From Kribbella pittospori (GTDB lineage: Bacteria; Actinomycetota; Actinomycetes; Propionibacteriales; Kribbellaceae): DNA of 64,000 nucleotides. Of this stretch, positions 1 through 9,135 are shown in pieces. The number at the start of each line of letters is the position of its first letter. The first letter of the stretch is position 1. The stretch spans positions 1 through 64,000 of the forward strand of contig NZ_SJKB01000023.1 of NCBI RefSeq assembly GCF_004331465.1. Direction: 5' to 3'. The notes under the pieces were generated by a model that ran no database searches, had not been told where the DNA came from, and was given only the letters and a program-made list of their open reading frames with translations. Position numbers and translations under genes: made by a program.

Positions 1-1
1 C

Positions 2-250
2 CGGCAACTGCAACAGGTACTCGTCGACCACATTCAGGACGAGGAGACCGAGCAGTTCCCGCAGTTGCGAGCCCACCTCCCCGCCGCCACCCTGGTCGAG
101 CTGAAGGAGAAGGTCGAGCACGCGAAGAAGCTCGCCCCCACCAGACCGCATCCCGCCGTACCGAACGCCGAACTCTTTCACAAACTCGTCGGCCCGGGCG
201 TAGGACTGGTCGACCGCCTCCGCGACAAACTCACCGACCGCTCGACATAG
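2..250 (+). CDS. Hemerythrin-like HHE protein, C-terminal part
   Basis: The reading frame is open from the left edge and ends at a TAG. The visible 82 residues contain DHIQDEETEQFPQLR, the histidine and acidic segment typical of the last helix of HHE (hemerythrin) domains that bind a di-iron centre, followed by a basic tail. The N-terminal half lies outside the window, so metal-ligand completeness cannot be judged. A second, broken HHE-type gene lies at 5202. Function in oxygen or iron sensing or storage is known for the family but not shown here. Confidence 0.65.
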   Translation, partial: RQLQQVLVDHIQDEETEQFPQLRAHLPAATLVELKEKVEHAKKLAPTRPHPAVPNAELFHKLVGPGVGLVDRLRDKLTDRST

Positions 251-297
251 GGGTCTTGAGCACCAAGGCTGTGGACGGCCCGGTTCAGCCTGGCAGG

Positions 298-489
298 TTA
301 CGGGTGCGACGCCGGTTCGCGAGCAGCTGGGGAGTCGGACTGACGCTCCTCGGTCCCCTTCTCCGCGCTCGTGCTGGACAACTCCAAACGTGGAGACTTG
401 ACGCGGATCGGGCCGCCGCCCAGTCGGCGGTACTTCCACTGCTGCTCGTCATAGTCGTAATACGTGTCTACGCCACCAACGGTGATCAT
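298..489 (-). CDS. Small hypothetical protein, 63 aa
   Basis: ATG at 489 is preceded by an ACGGAGGGTGGCC Shine-Dalgarno sequence at good spacing, the main reason to accept the gene. The product begins MITVGGVDTYYDYDEQQWKY and ends in a polar, Ser/Glu-rich tail. There is no signal peptide or membrane segment and I recognise no family. It lies alone between the HHE gene and a decayed SDR gene. Confidence 0.5.
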   Translation of the reverse strand: MITVGGVDTYYDYDEQQWKYRRLGGGPIRVKSPRLELSSTSAEKGTEERQSDSPAAREPASHP

Positions 490-689
490 GGCCACCCTCC
501 GTGAGCGCCAATCCCAAACGCCGCCGCTGCTGGACGGCCGAGTACAAGTACCCGAACTCAGCAAATACCAGTCACCCGGGCAGACCGCACGACGGCCCCG
601 GCTGAATTCAGTCGCGTGGTACCCGCCAAGAAGGAATGACACCTCCGCCCTGGCCCGCAAGGGACAGTCATCGCCTCGATGGCGGTCCC

Positions 690-1562
690 CGCGGGCCGCC
701 AGGGCTTCTCCGTATCTGCGGGCCCACGCGACCAAGCGGGGCGCTACGAGGGGACCGAGAAGACCGGCGACTGCCGGCCCGGTGGCAGAGTCGCGAGCCG
801 GGTCAGGCCGATCGCCCGAGGTACCGGCAGAGTGCGCGCCGACCGGCTGGTCAGCAACGCTCGACCATTGCGGCAACCCGGCTCGGAGCGGTGCCGATCG
901 CCGTCGCCGCGTGCGGCCGAGCATCAGTCGGCCGCCAACCCGACGCGTAGGCAAGCCATTCCGTGGCGACGAAACCGGGAAGGATCTCGTGCACCCGGAC
1001 ATCTCGCGTCTCTTGGCGGCGCAGTGCGGCGACAAGTCCGTGCACGCTGGCCCTGGTTGCCGAATAGAGCGACAGCGGCGGGGCCGGGAACCATGCCAAC
1101 GCCGAGGCGACCATGACGATGTCGCCCTGCGTACGCCGTACGTGCGGGAGAGCCAGCCGGGTGAGGTCGGCGACGGCCACAAAGTTCGTCGTCATGACCT
1201 CACAGACTCCCTCGGCGTCGAGATCGGTCAACCTGCCGACTCGGCCGACCGCGGCGTTGTTCACCAGTGCGTCGAGTCGCCCATAACGCTCGATCACCTC
1301 CCGGACGATGCGCTCGCGTTTTTCAGGCGACCCGAGAATCGGCCGCGATCGAGCCGACCGGGCGCTGGCCCGCAGCGGCCAAGGACGTGCAGGCAGAATC
1401 CAGCCGCGGAGTTTCCCGGGCGGTGATGACGACATTCGCCCCGCGCTCCGCCAGGCGCCGAGCCGTCGCATAGCCGACCCCGGCCGATCCCCCGGTGACA
1501 AGAACGACCCGATCGGTCAGGTCGGTCCGCGGACGGGCGGCGGGGTCATCGCAGCTGCTCAT
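690..1562 (-). pseudogene. Short-chain dehydrogenase, multiply frameshifted
   Basis: Three overlapping frames add up to one SDR. ATG at 1562 opens an N-terminus with the NAD-binding motif VTGGSAGVGYATARRL. Homology then moves frame near 1340 (IVREVIERYGRLDALVNNAA, then the active-site segment YSATR), again near 850 (ARTLPVPRAIGLTRLATLPP) and again near 780 (VAGLLGPLVAPRLVAWARRYG). At least three indels are needed to restore it. Even if restored, the catalytic YxxxK reads YSATR, with Arg for Lys. It is divergent from the alcohol dehydrogenase that follows. The right end of homology is approximate. Confidence 0.7.
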
Positions 1563-1702
1563 GGCGCTCGCTCCCAGCAAAGGTGGCCAGAACAGTCGGG
1601 TTCCCACCGACCCGACTCCATTCCTCCGCGCACGTCGTCCCCCGGAGTTTCACCGGGCCCCGCCCGGGGCACCTGCCGCCTTTCGTCAGGGAGGAGTTAC
1701 CG

Positions 1703-2851
1703 ATGCGCGCGATGGTCTACCGAGGCCCGTACCGGGTCCGGGCCGAGGAGAAGCCTCGGCCGAGGATCGAGCATCCGAACGACGCGATCGTCAAAGTCAC
1801 CCAGGCCGCGATCTGCGGCTCCGACCTGCATCTCTACCACGGCATGATGCCGGACACCCGGGTCGGAATGACGTTCGGCCACGAGTTCATCGGGGTGGTG
1901 GACGAGGTGGGTCCATCGGTTCGCACGCTGAACGTCGGCGACCGAGTGATGGTTCCGTTCAACATCTTCTGCGGAACCTGCTTCTTCTGCGCCCGCGGCC
2001 TGTACGCCAACTGTCACAACGTCAATCCGAACGCGACTGCGGTCGGCGGGATCTACGGATACTCACACACCTGCGGCGGGTACGACGGCGGCCAGGCCGA
2101 GTACGTTCGGGTGCCGTTCGCCGATGTGGGACCAAGTCTCATCCCGGATTGGATGGCCGACGAGGACGCCGTACTGCTGACCGACGCGGTCTCCACCGGC
2201 TACTTCGGCGCCCAGCTCGGCGACATCTCCGAAGGCGACGTCGTGGTGGTATTCGGAGCCGGCCCGGTGGGATTGTCCGCCGCCAAGTCCGCCTGGCTGA
2301 TGGGCGCCGGCCGGGTCGTCGTCATCGACCATCTCGAGTATCGCCTCGCGAAGGCGCGGTCATTCGCGCAAGCCGAGACCTACAACTTCACCGAGCACGA
2401 GGATGTCGTCGTACTACTGAAGAAACTCACCGACCACCTCGGCGCCGACGTCGCGATCGACGCGGTCGGCGCGGAGGCCGACGGCAACCTGCTGCAGCAC
2501 GTCACCTCGGCGAAACTGAAACTGCAGGGCGGCTCCCCGATCGCGTTGAACTGGGCGATCGACTCGGTCCGCAAGGGCGGCACCGTGTCCGTGATGGGCG
2601 CCTACGGACCGATGTTCAGTGCGGTGAAATTCGGCGACGCGCTGAACAAAGGCCTGACGCTGCGGATGAACCAGTGCCCGGTGAAGCGGCAATGGCCACG
2701 CCTGTTCGAACACATCCGCAACGGTTACCTCAAGCCCAGCGAGCTCGTGACCCATCGCATCCCGCTGGAACACATCGCCGAGGGCTACCACATCTTCTCG
2801 GCCAAGCTCGACGGCTGCATCAAGCCGCTCGTTGTACCCGACGCCGCCTGA
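1703..2851 (+). CDS. Zinc-dependent formaldehyde/alcohol dehydrogenase family protein
   Basis: A 382-residue medium-chain dehydrogenase. Catalytic-zinc residues are in AAICGSDLHLYHG and GHEFIG; structural-zinc cysteines are in CGTCFFCARGLYANC; the Rossmann motif is VFGAGPVGLSA. Length and the spaced cysteine set fit the glutathione-independent formaldehyde dehydrogenase/threonine dehydrogenase-like branch. The ATG at 1703 is chosen because AGGGAGGAG lies just upstream; an in-frame ATG at 1583 has no ribosome site and would add a non-homologous leader. Two membrane proteins follow after 15 bp in the same operon. True substrate is unknown. Confidence 0.85.
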   Translation: MRAMVYRGPYRVRAEEKPRPRIEHPNDAIVKVTQAAICGSDLHLYHGMMPDTRVGMTFGHEFIGVVDEVGPSVRTLNVGDRVMVPFNIFCGTCFFCARGLYANCHNVNPNATAVGGIYGYSHTCGGYDGGQAEYVRVPFADVGPSLIPDWMADEDAVLLTDAVSTGYFGAQLGDISEGDVVVVFGAGPVGLSAAKSAWLMGAGRVVVIDHLEYRLAKARSFAQAETYNFTEHEDVVVLLKKLTDHLGADVAIDAVGAEADGNLLQHVTSAKLKLQGGSPIALNWAIDSVRKGGTVSVMGAYGPMFSAVKFGDALNKGLTLRMNQCPVKRQWPRLFEHIRNGYLKPSELVTHRIPLEHIAEGYHIFSAKLDGCIKPLVVPDAA

Positions 2852-2866
2852 GACCGGAGTATCACC

Positions 2867-3463
2867 ATGACCTATACCCCGCAGAAACCGCCGATCGCGG
2901 AGACGAGCGATCAGCTACGCGCCCGCATCCCCGGGTGGGGCGCCGACCTGGATCCGAACGACCGGCCGGCTGTACCGAAGGAGAAGTACGACCCGCATCC
3001 GTACGGCGCCGTGTGGGACTTCCCGGACCGCCAGGTCGAGGAATGGCCACGGGAGCGATCGAACGAGCACGAGTTCCTCACGCCAGTGTTCGGTACGTCG
3101 TGCCCGCCACGCGGCATGTCCGGCCGCATCCGCCAGCACGCCTACCGGCGGTACAGCGAGGGGCGCGCGACCCACTGGTTGCTTCTGCTGGCGGCCGACC
3201 GGGTCGACACCGTCGGAAGCACGCTGCGGTCCTTCGCCTCCCGCCATCCTGACAACCCACTCACCGAGACCGGCATCCTCGCCGAGCTCAAACACCACGG
3301 TCTGCGATCCCGCTTGGGTCAGAAACGCGCGGACGTGGTCCACCAGCCGTTTGATCTGGTGATCGTCGCCTGGCCCTGGATCGCCGCCACTGTCCTGACC
3401 TATCGCATCGTTCGCCTGAGTCGCGGACACCGCACCTCCGCTCGATCGCAGGCGCGGCGATGA
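2867..3463 (+). CDS. Conserved hypothetical protein with one C-terminal membrane segment
   Basis: 198 residues. The first 60 are polar (WGADLDPNDRPAVPKEKYDP). A hydrophobic segment near residues 160-178 (LVIVAWPWIAATVLTYRIV) is the only likely membrane span, followed by a basic tail. Start ATG at 2867 follows CCGGAG. It begins 15 bp after the dehydrogenase and overlaps the next gene by 4 bp (ATGA), so translation of the three is probably coupled. I recognise no family. Confidence 0.7.
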   Translation: MTYTPQKPPIAETSDQLRARIPGWGADLDPNDRPAVPKEKYDPHPYGAVWDFPDRQVEEWPRERSNEHEFLTPVFGTSCPPRGMSGRIRQHAYRRYSEGRATHWLLLLAADRVDTVGSTLRSFASRHPDNPLTETGILAELKHHGLRSRLGQKRADVVHQPFDLVIVAWPWIAATVLTYRIVRLSRGHRTSARSQARR

Positions 3464-4170
3464 GCGATCCGAGCACGTCCAAGTCCGCAAAGCCTGCCCA
3501 GTCCTCCGACCTCCGTGAGCGGGTGGTGATCTCGTTGCGGCCGATCGGGGCACCGACCTCGATTGGCCTGTACGGTCTCGGCGCCGCGAGCTGGACGCTG
3601 GCCGGACTCCAGCTCGGCTGGATCCCCGCCCTCGAGGGTAAAACCGTCGCGCTGGTGCTGATCGGATTCGCCTTCGTCGCGCAATTGCTTGCCTCGGTGT
3701 TCGCGTTCCTCAGTCGCGACGGTACGGTGGGCACCGCGATGGCCGTGCTCTCGCTGACCTGGTTGGTGATCGGCTCGGTCCTGCACAGTTCGAAGCCCGG
3801 CGCCGTGAGCAAGACACTTGGTCTGTTCCTGCTGTTCAGCGCCACGACGATGGTGCTCGTCAGCATCACGGCCTCGACCAGCAAACTGGTTCTCGCCACC
3901 GTGTTCGGTCTCGCCGCCATCCGCTTTGCCGTTGCCGGAGGCTACGAACTGTCCGGCAGCACCGGCTGGGAACGTCTCAGCGGAGTTCTTGGTGTAGCAC
4001 TCGTCGTACTGGCGCTCTACACGGCCTTCGGTGCCGGCCTCGAGGATGCTGTCGGCCGGACACTCCTCCCCCTCGGCCGGCGCGGCGAGGGGGAGGTAGC
4101 CATTCACGGCAGCCTGCTCGAACAGATCAGCAAGGTCCCCACCGAACCCGGCGTACGAACCAAGCTGTAA
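3460..4170 (+). CDS. GPR1/FUN34/YaaH-like multi-span membrane protein
   Basis: 236 residues with about six hydrophobic segments (for instance LVLIGFAFVAQLLASVFAFL and MAVLSLTWLVIGSVL). The segment RPIGAPTSIGLYGLGAASW, just before the first span, resembles the NPAPLG-type signature of the acetate/ammonium transporter family; the match is by eye. Its ATG overlaps the preceding stop codon. If the family is right it would move a small acid or ammonia across the membrane, fitting an operon with a dehydrogenase of C1 or short alcohols. Confidence 0.6.
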   Translation: MSDPSTSKSAKPAQSSDLRERVVISLRPIGAPTSIGLYGLGAASWTLAGLQLGWIPALEGKTVALVLIGFAFVAQLLASVFAFLSRDGTVGTAMAVLSLTWLVIGSVLHSSKPGAVSKTLGLFLLFSATTMVLVSITASTSKLVLATVFGLAAIRFAVAGGYELSGSTGWERLSGVLGVALVVLALYTAFGAGLEDAVGRTLLPLGRRGEGEVAIHGSLLEQISKVPTEPGVRTKL

Positions 4171-4345
4171 GCCCTGCGAGACATGAGGATGCTGATCGTC
4201 ACGCTGAAGAACCCGCACTCCGCACCCTGAAGCGATCGCTCAGCTGCGGCCTCCTAGACCGCGCGCCGAGGCGTACCTGCCCCTTTGCTGTCGGCCGGCA
4301 ACTCGCCCCCGGTTTCCAGGCAGGAAGGGCGGGCACCGGCGGTGC

Positions 4346-5131
4346 ATGCCTCAAGCGATCGTTACAGGTTCCGACTCCGGCATCGGCCGGGCCACAGCGG
4401 TGGAACTGGCCAAGGACGGCTTCGACGTCGGTGTCACCTGGCACACAGATCACGGTGGCGCCGAAGAAACCGCATCGGAGATCCGCGACCTCGGCAAGCG
4501 CGCGACGGTGGCTCACCTCGATCTCGAGGTGCTCCCGGATGCTGCCCAGGTCATCGACGAACTGGCGGACGACCTGGGCGGTGTCGACGTCCTGGTCGCC
4601 AACAGCGGAACCGGCACCAGCGAGATCGCCGTCGATCTCACGTACGACGATTGGCGCAAAGTCATCAGCGTCGACCTCGACGGCGCGTTCCTCTGCCTGC
4701 AGCGGGCGGCGCGACGGATGATCGCCGCCGGTCGCGGTGGACGATTGATCGCCGTCACCAGCGTCCACGAGCATCAGCCACGAGTCGGTGCGGCGCCGTA
4801 CGACGCGGCCAAAGGCGGGCTCGGCTTGCTGATGAAAACGCTGGCCCTCGAACTCGGCGAACACGGCATCACCGCCAACTCGGTCGCCCCGGGCGAAATC
4901 GCCACCCCGATGACCGACCAGACCGACGAGGATCCGCGCCGGCAGCACCGTCCGGGCGTCCCGCTGGGCCGACCAGGTCACGCCAGGGAGATCGCCGCGA
5001 CGATCGCCTTCCTCGCCTCACCCAAGGCCTCGTACATCACCGGCGCCAGCATCGTTGCCGACGGCGGCATGCTCCAGATGGGCCCCATGGCCGGCAGCCA
5101 CCTCACTGAAGACACCTGGCGCCGACCCTAG
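4346..5131 (+). CDS. SDR-family oxidoreductase, glucose-1-dehydrogenase-like
   Basis: 261 residues with the complete classical SDR set: cofactor motif TGSDSGIGRA at the N-terminus, NSG in LVANSGTG (the NNAG position), active-site Ser in AVTSVHE, YDAAK as the YxxxK pair, and the C-terminal TGASIVADGG signature. Unlike the SDR at 690-1562 it is intact. It stands alone 175 bp after the membrane protein. NAD(P)-dependent oxidation of a sugar or alcohol is expected from the family; substrate unknown. Confidence 0.85.
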   Translation: MPQAIVTGSDSGIGRATAVELAKDGFDVGVTWHTDHGGAEETASEIRDLGKRATVAHLDLEVLPDAAQVIDELADDLGGVDVLVANSGTGTSEIAVDLTYDDWRKVISVDLDGAFLCLQRAARRMIAAGRGGRLIAVTSVHEHQPRVGAAPYDAAKGGLGLLMKTLALELGEHGITANSVAPGEIATPMTDQTDEDPRRQHRPGVPLGRPGHAREIAATIAFLASPKASYITGASIVADGGMLQMGPMAGSHLTEDTWRRP

Positions 5132-5201
5132 TGCGATCCGGGTCTTGACCGCGTAGTCGTGGGTATCCGCTGGATCCACCACCACTCGGAAGGACAGTGA
5201 G

Positions 5202-5533
5202 ATGCCCGGCGACGTTGGTGATCTGATCACGCAGGACCACCGTGAGGCCGAACGCTTGTTCGACACCTCAAGGACAACCCGGAGAAGCGCCCGAACCTGC
5301 TGCCGGTGCTGACCGCCCACAGCCGCGCCGAGGAGGCCGAGGTCTACCCGGTCGCCGCCGCCGAGGCCGGCGAGAAGGAAGAGCTCCGCGAAGCGTTCGT
5401 TGTCAGCCGCAAGCAATACCTCGGCGAGCAGCCTGGCGACATGACGCGCGACCCACTCGCCCAGCAGGCGAGCAACGCGGACATCTCCGGGACGTCGGAG
5501 CTGAGCAAGGACAAGCTGCAGCAGAAGGTGTAG
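5202..5533 (+). pseudogene. Hemerythrin-like protein, frameshifted
   Basis: ATG at 5202 after a GGACAGTGAG region opens MPGDVGDLITQDHREAERLFDT, the first helix of an HHE domain. Near 5265 the frame breaks; homology goes on in the next frame as LLPVLTAHSRAEEAEVYPVAAA, with the HxxxE metal-ligand pattern. Adding one C at gacacctcaagg restores one frame. The C-terminus (TRDPLAQQASNADISGTSELSKDKLQ) resembles the short Rho-N/SAP-like tail often attached to actinobacterial HHE proteins. The protein is shorter than a full HHE domain. Confidence 0.6.
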
Positions 5534-5619
5534 AGCGAAGCCGCGAGCCGACGGGCCACCGGGGAACCTACGTTGCAGGACTAGGACGAGCACCTCGCGA
5601 CCCGGGGCGCCGGCACCGG

Positions 5620-5870
5620 CCAAGCACCCGAAGAACGTTGTCGCCGGGCCGTACGGGCATCCGTTCCATCCGATCGTGGTGAGGGTGCCGATCGGCGTCT
5701 GGCTGGCGAGCGTAGTGTTCGACATCGTGGCCCTCACCGGTCCTGATCAGGAGTCAACGTTTGACAGCCGCCCGCTGGTTGGTCGGCATCGGGATCGTCG
5801 GCGCCACGTCCCTCTGGGTACGGCGGTCGCAGCGGACTCGGCGGAGCACTCGTCCTCATCTCCGACACAC
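5620..5870 (+). pseudogene. DUF2231-like membrane protein fragment
   Basis: The frame at about 5631 reads VVAGPYGHPFHPIVVRVPIG followed by VWLASVVFDIVALTGPDQ, matching the start of DUF2231 predicted membrane proteins, where the His-Pro pairs are conserved. After about 5760 the match continues in another frame (TAARWLVGIGIVGATSLWV) and then stops. It is a truncated, frameshifted relic with no clear start codon. Confidence 0.5.
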
Positions 5871-5954
5871 TGATCGGCGTGCCTTAGCGCTCCAGCCGTA
5901 GTTCGTGATCAGGCGAGCTGGACCGTCTGACGGCGGTGGTGGCAGTCGCGTGCT

Positions 5955-6066
5955 AACCGCGCAGGTCGTCACGCACCGCGTCGGCATCCCACACCGCACG
6001 AGACAACAGGTTCTGCATGCCGTCCGGGGAAAGATCGCCGGCATACTCGGCGATCGCCGCTGTCGC
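5955..6066 (-). pseudogene. IS701-type transposase fragment
   Basis: On the minus strand one frame reads EYAGDLSPDGMQNLLSRAVW then DADAVRDDLRG and stops. This matches the N-terminal region of IS701-family transposases (AGDxTPDGMQxLL...WDADAVRDDLR). Only about 35 residues remain and no inverted repeats were found. Confidence 0.5.
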
Positions 6067-6070
6067 GCGG

Positions 6071-6490
6071 CTACTGACCGAGTCCACCGAGCTGGAGGAT
6101 CATCGCGAGGTCGTCCCGGATCGCCCAGCGCTCAGCGATCCGGCCCTCACGCAGCCGGTACGCGAGCGCGACGTCCCTGGTGCAGACACCCTCGCGCAGG
6201 TCGAAGCCGCGGAACCCGCCGCCGGGCCAGTGCAGCTCGCGCGAGCCAAACTGCACGACCAAGTCCTCCTCGGCGACGACGAACGACTCCACCCAACGAC
6301 CGGGGTACCGGTTACGGCGTGCCGAGGTCAAGAACTGCCTGGTGCCCTCGATCCCGGGCGGCATGTGTGGGGCGAGCGCATGGTTGACGAGGTCCGGGGT
6401 GCAGAGCGCGTCGAGGCGGGACACGTCACCTGCGCCGTTGCCGAGATCGTCCAGCTCCTGTACGACCGCCTTGTTCTCAGAGTGGTTCAT
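6071..6490 (-). CDS. SnoaL-like ester cyclase-fold protein
   Basis: 139 residues beginning MNHSENKAVVQELDDLGNG and ending in AIRDDLAMILQLGGL. The pattern (LVNHALAPHMPPGIEGTRQF, LREGRIAERWAIRDDLAM) is typical of the SnoaL-like polyketide cyclase/NTF2-fold family, small soluble proteins of mostly unknown substrate. It stands alone, facing the IS701 scrap on its 3' side. Family is reasonably clear; function is not. Confidence 0.75.
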   Translation of the reverse strand: MNHSENKAVVQELDDLGNGAGDVSRLDALCTPDLVNHALAPHMPPGIEGTRQFLTSARRNRYPGRWVESFVVAEEDLVVQFGSRELHWPGGGFRGFDLREGVCTRDVALAYRLREGRIAERWAIRDDLAMILQLGGLGQ

Positions 6491-7640
6491 GCCCCATCGG
6501 TATCACCCGTCCGCACACCGGGGAAGCGCCCGGCGGTGCCGCAGGCTCGTCCGGCCGAGCCAGCCAAGCCGCTGCTGGACGACCGCGACCGAGAGGTCTG
6601 GCCGATTGTCTGCGACGACTCGGTTGGTCTCGCCGCCGGAGCATGACCTCATCCTCGCGCTCACCGGCCTGCGCGCGGACCCAGTCACGGACGACCAGCA
6701 GGTGAGTCTGCGGGCAGAGGCCCACCCAGCCGGGGATCATCGCTACCGCCACGCCCCAGATCACGAACTGCGGCTGGAGTACTGGCCGACCACGACTTCC
6801 CACTGCGTGACTCAGCAATGATGGCGACCTACGGCGCCGGCGCCTCGGTGCGTGCGCCCTTTGTGTTCCCAGGACGCCTTCGATGCAAGAGCAGAGAGAT
6901 CAGCCAGCAGATCTGTTTCTCCTCGCAGACAGAGTGCATCGGCCAGCTCTGGACCGCGACCGGCCCGTCCGGGACGGTCGCCCGCGCTGTTTGGCTCAAC
7001 GCGTGCGACCTGAGCCGACCACCGGTCTCGAGCCCAAATAGCCAGCCTGCCGCGGCCTGTACCCCGCCGATCCCGGCTCGTAACCGCACCTCACCGCTCC
7101 TGAGATGCGACCGTGCGGCAGCCGTGGCCATCAGCATGCCGCGCGCCTGGTGACCCTGCGGCGCAGGCCAGCGACACGGCGGCATTGACGCCGAACCTGC
7201 TAGGCCCCGCACCGCGACTACCAGGTCCCCGGCGTACTCATCGCCCACCCACCGGCAGAGCCCTGAACAGATCGAGCGCATAGTCATCACAGCGATGGTG
7301 GGCGTGAGGGCGCACACGATCGAGGCTGCGGCCATAACGGCCCGGGCCCAGGTGCTGAGTCATGTCGAGCAGAGCCTTCGTCAGTTGCCAGGTGCAAGCA
7401 ACAGCGGTGCCAAGGACCTTCTGAAGCCGCCGACTCATGATGGCCACGACCACATCGGCGCAATTGCATAACGAACCTCGCGCCAGGCGCGGGCCTTGCT
7501 CCACCCGTGCACCGGCACCACGGCGCGCTCTCACCGGGTAGGGGCCGGCAGCCAATCCTCCAACTCGGACGATTGGTCTTGAGGTAGCGCCGTGGTGGGC
7601 TTAGTGTGACGAGAGTCGGTATGTCTCTGGGAGGTGCCGC
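6491..7640. other. Stretch without a supportable gene
   Basis: Open frames exist on both strands (for example minus 6829-7335) but none shows a family motif, a good ribosome site or a continuous conserved pattern. Minus-strand stretches near 6700-6800 (WGVAVAMIPGWVGLCP) look faintly protein-like and may be relics. The last 100 bp hold the upstream region of the STAS gene. Confidence 0.4.
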
Positions 7641-8057
7641 ATGAATGCGACGCCCCCGCAGCAAGGGCAGGGCTGGTTTGCCGCGACGCCATTCGACGCC
7701 GAACGTGAGGCGATCGGCCGGGGTGTGTATGTGCTGCGGCTCAGCGGGGACCTAGATCTGGGCAGTTACGAGATGGCGTTCGAGGCGGTTCGCGAGAAGA
7801 TCGGCCCGACGGCACGGACTGTCCTGCTTGATCTGTCCGGTGTGACGTTCTGCAGTTCGTCGGGGTTGCGTGTTCTGGTCGCTGCGGCCGAGCATGCCGC
7901 CACGCAGAACATCGAGCTCGGCTTGGTCGGGGCGGGTCGGTCGGTGCTGCGGCCGATGGAAATCGCCGGCATCGATGCACATTTCCGCAGCTACCCGACG
8001 ATCGCCGCCGCGCTGGCCGACGGCATCCCATCCAGCGGTGATTCCACTGACAGCTGA
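7641..8057 (+). CDS. STAS-domain anti-sigma factor antagonist
   Basis: 138 residues with a complete STAS domain: VYVLRLSGDLDLGSYEMA early and DLSGVTFCSSSGLRVLV in the middle, where the serine run holds the usual phosphorylation site. ATG at 7641 follows GGGAGGTGCCGC. It probably switches partners with the kinase-fold protein encoded at 9132. It is the first gene of a four-gene block with overlapping ends. Confidence 0.85.
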   Translation: MNATPPQQGQGWFAATPFDAEREAIGRGVYVLRLSGDLDLGSYEMAFEAVREKIGPTARTVLLDLSGVTFCSSSGLRVLVAAAEHAATQNIELGLVGAGRSVLRPMEIAGIDAHFRSYPTIAAALADGIPSSGDSTDS

Positions 8058-9135
8058 AACCGAACAAAGGTCCACCGCAGAGCGACAGCACCATCGTGAT
8101 CTCATCGTCGTCGGTGCGTCGGCCGGCGGCGTGGAAGCGTTGCGTGACCTGATGTCGGGTCTCCCGGTCGGGCTGCCTGCCGCTGTCCTCGTCGTCCTGC
8201 ATCTGCCGGCCGGCGGCACCAGCGCACTCGCTGAGATCCTGGACCGAGCCGGCGCGCTGCCGGTCAGGACCGCGGGGCACGGCAACCGGATTGAGCTGGG
8301 TCACGTGTATGTCGCCCCGCCGGACAATCATCTGCTGGTGGAAGGGGACTGGTCTGCGCTGTCCCGCGGCCCTACCGAGAACGGCCACCGGCCGGCGGTC
8401 GACGCACTGTTCCGCTCCGCGGCACTCGCACGCGGCCCGCGGGTGATCGGGGTCGTGCTGTCCGGCGTCCTCGACGACGGCACGGCGGGCCTGGTAGCGA
8501 TCAAGTCCCGCGGCGGGCTGGCAATGGTGCACGACCCCGCCGACGCCGGCTACGCCGGGATGCCGGAGAGCGCGCTGCGGACCGTCCGCGCCGACCATGT
8601 GCTGGCTGCCCGGGAGATGGGTGCGCAGCTCGATGCGGTGGTGCGCAAGCCGCTCAGGTCGGACATCGCGCCGGATCCGACGCCGCTGCTGCGCTACGAG
8701 GACGCCGTGGCCGGCAACAGGCTGGTGACCGCGTTCGACATGGACCGGATCGGCCGCTACGCCGGGCTGACCTGCCCGGAGTGCCAGGGATCCCTGCTCG
8801 CGCTCGAGCCCGGCCAGGACCGGTTCCGCTGCCCGGTCGGCCACGCGTGGACCGCGGACGCGTTGCTGTCCACCGCCGACGACCGGATGCAGACCGCGCT
8901 GTGGACCGCGCTGCGCACGCTGGAGGAGAAGGCGAGACTCGCCGCGCAGATGGCGGTCAGCGCACACAACCGCGGCAGTGAGCACCTGGCCACGACTTAC
9001 GAGCAGACGGCCGAGGAGACCAGCCACGCAGCTGGCGTACTGCGAGACCGGCTCACCACTCAAGACACCCATCACACCAGCCAAAGCACCACCCAAACCG
9101 CCGGCACGGGCGACGCGAAGACCGGCGAACGATGA
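8038..9135 (+). CDS. cheB: CheB-type methylesterase with C-terminal zinc-ribbon-like segment
   Basis: 365 residues from a GTG at 8038 that overlaps the STAS gene by 20 bp; earlier starts lie inside STAS coding sequence. Residues 21-200 form a CheB catalytic domain with the Ser (VGASAGGVEAL), His (VVLHLPAGG) and Asp (LSGVLDDGTAGL) positions. There is no receiver domain. Residues about 240-285 hold CPECQGSLLALEPGQDRFRC, a four-cysteine, zinc-ribbon-like segment, followed by a helical tail. It would remove methyl groups from glutamate esters on a signalling partner, here probably with the CheR protein at 9932. Confidence 0.85.
   Translation: MIPLTAETEQRSTAERQHHRDLIVVGASAGGVEALRDLMSGLPVGLPAAVLVVLHLPAGGTSALAEILDRAGALPVRTAGHGNRIELGHVYVAPPDNHLLVEGDWSALSRGPTENGHRPAVDALFRSAALARGPRVIGVVLSGVLDDGTAGLVAIKSRGGLAMVHDPADAGYAGMPESALRTVRADHVLAAREMGAQLDAVVRKPLRSDIAPDPTPLLRYEDAVAGNRLVTAFDMDRIGRYAGLTCPECQGSLLALEPGQDRFRCPVGHAWTADALLSTADDRMQTALWTALRTLEEKARLAAQMAVSAHNRGSEHLATTYEQTAEETSHAAGVLRDRLTTQDTHHTSQSTTQTAGTGDAKTGER

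Noticed and set aside
464..3252. Long plus-strand open frames of 320 and 585 codons
   Set aside because: They are Arg/Pro/Gly-rich shadows of the SDR pseudogene and the alcohol dehydrogenase; the latter has a clear ribosome site and family motifs in another frame.
7741..9096. 451-codon minus-strand frame opposite cheB
   Set aside because: Antisense shadow of cheB with no motif; GC-rich third positions keep antisense frames open.
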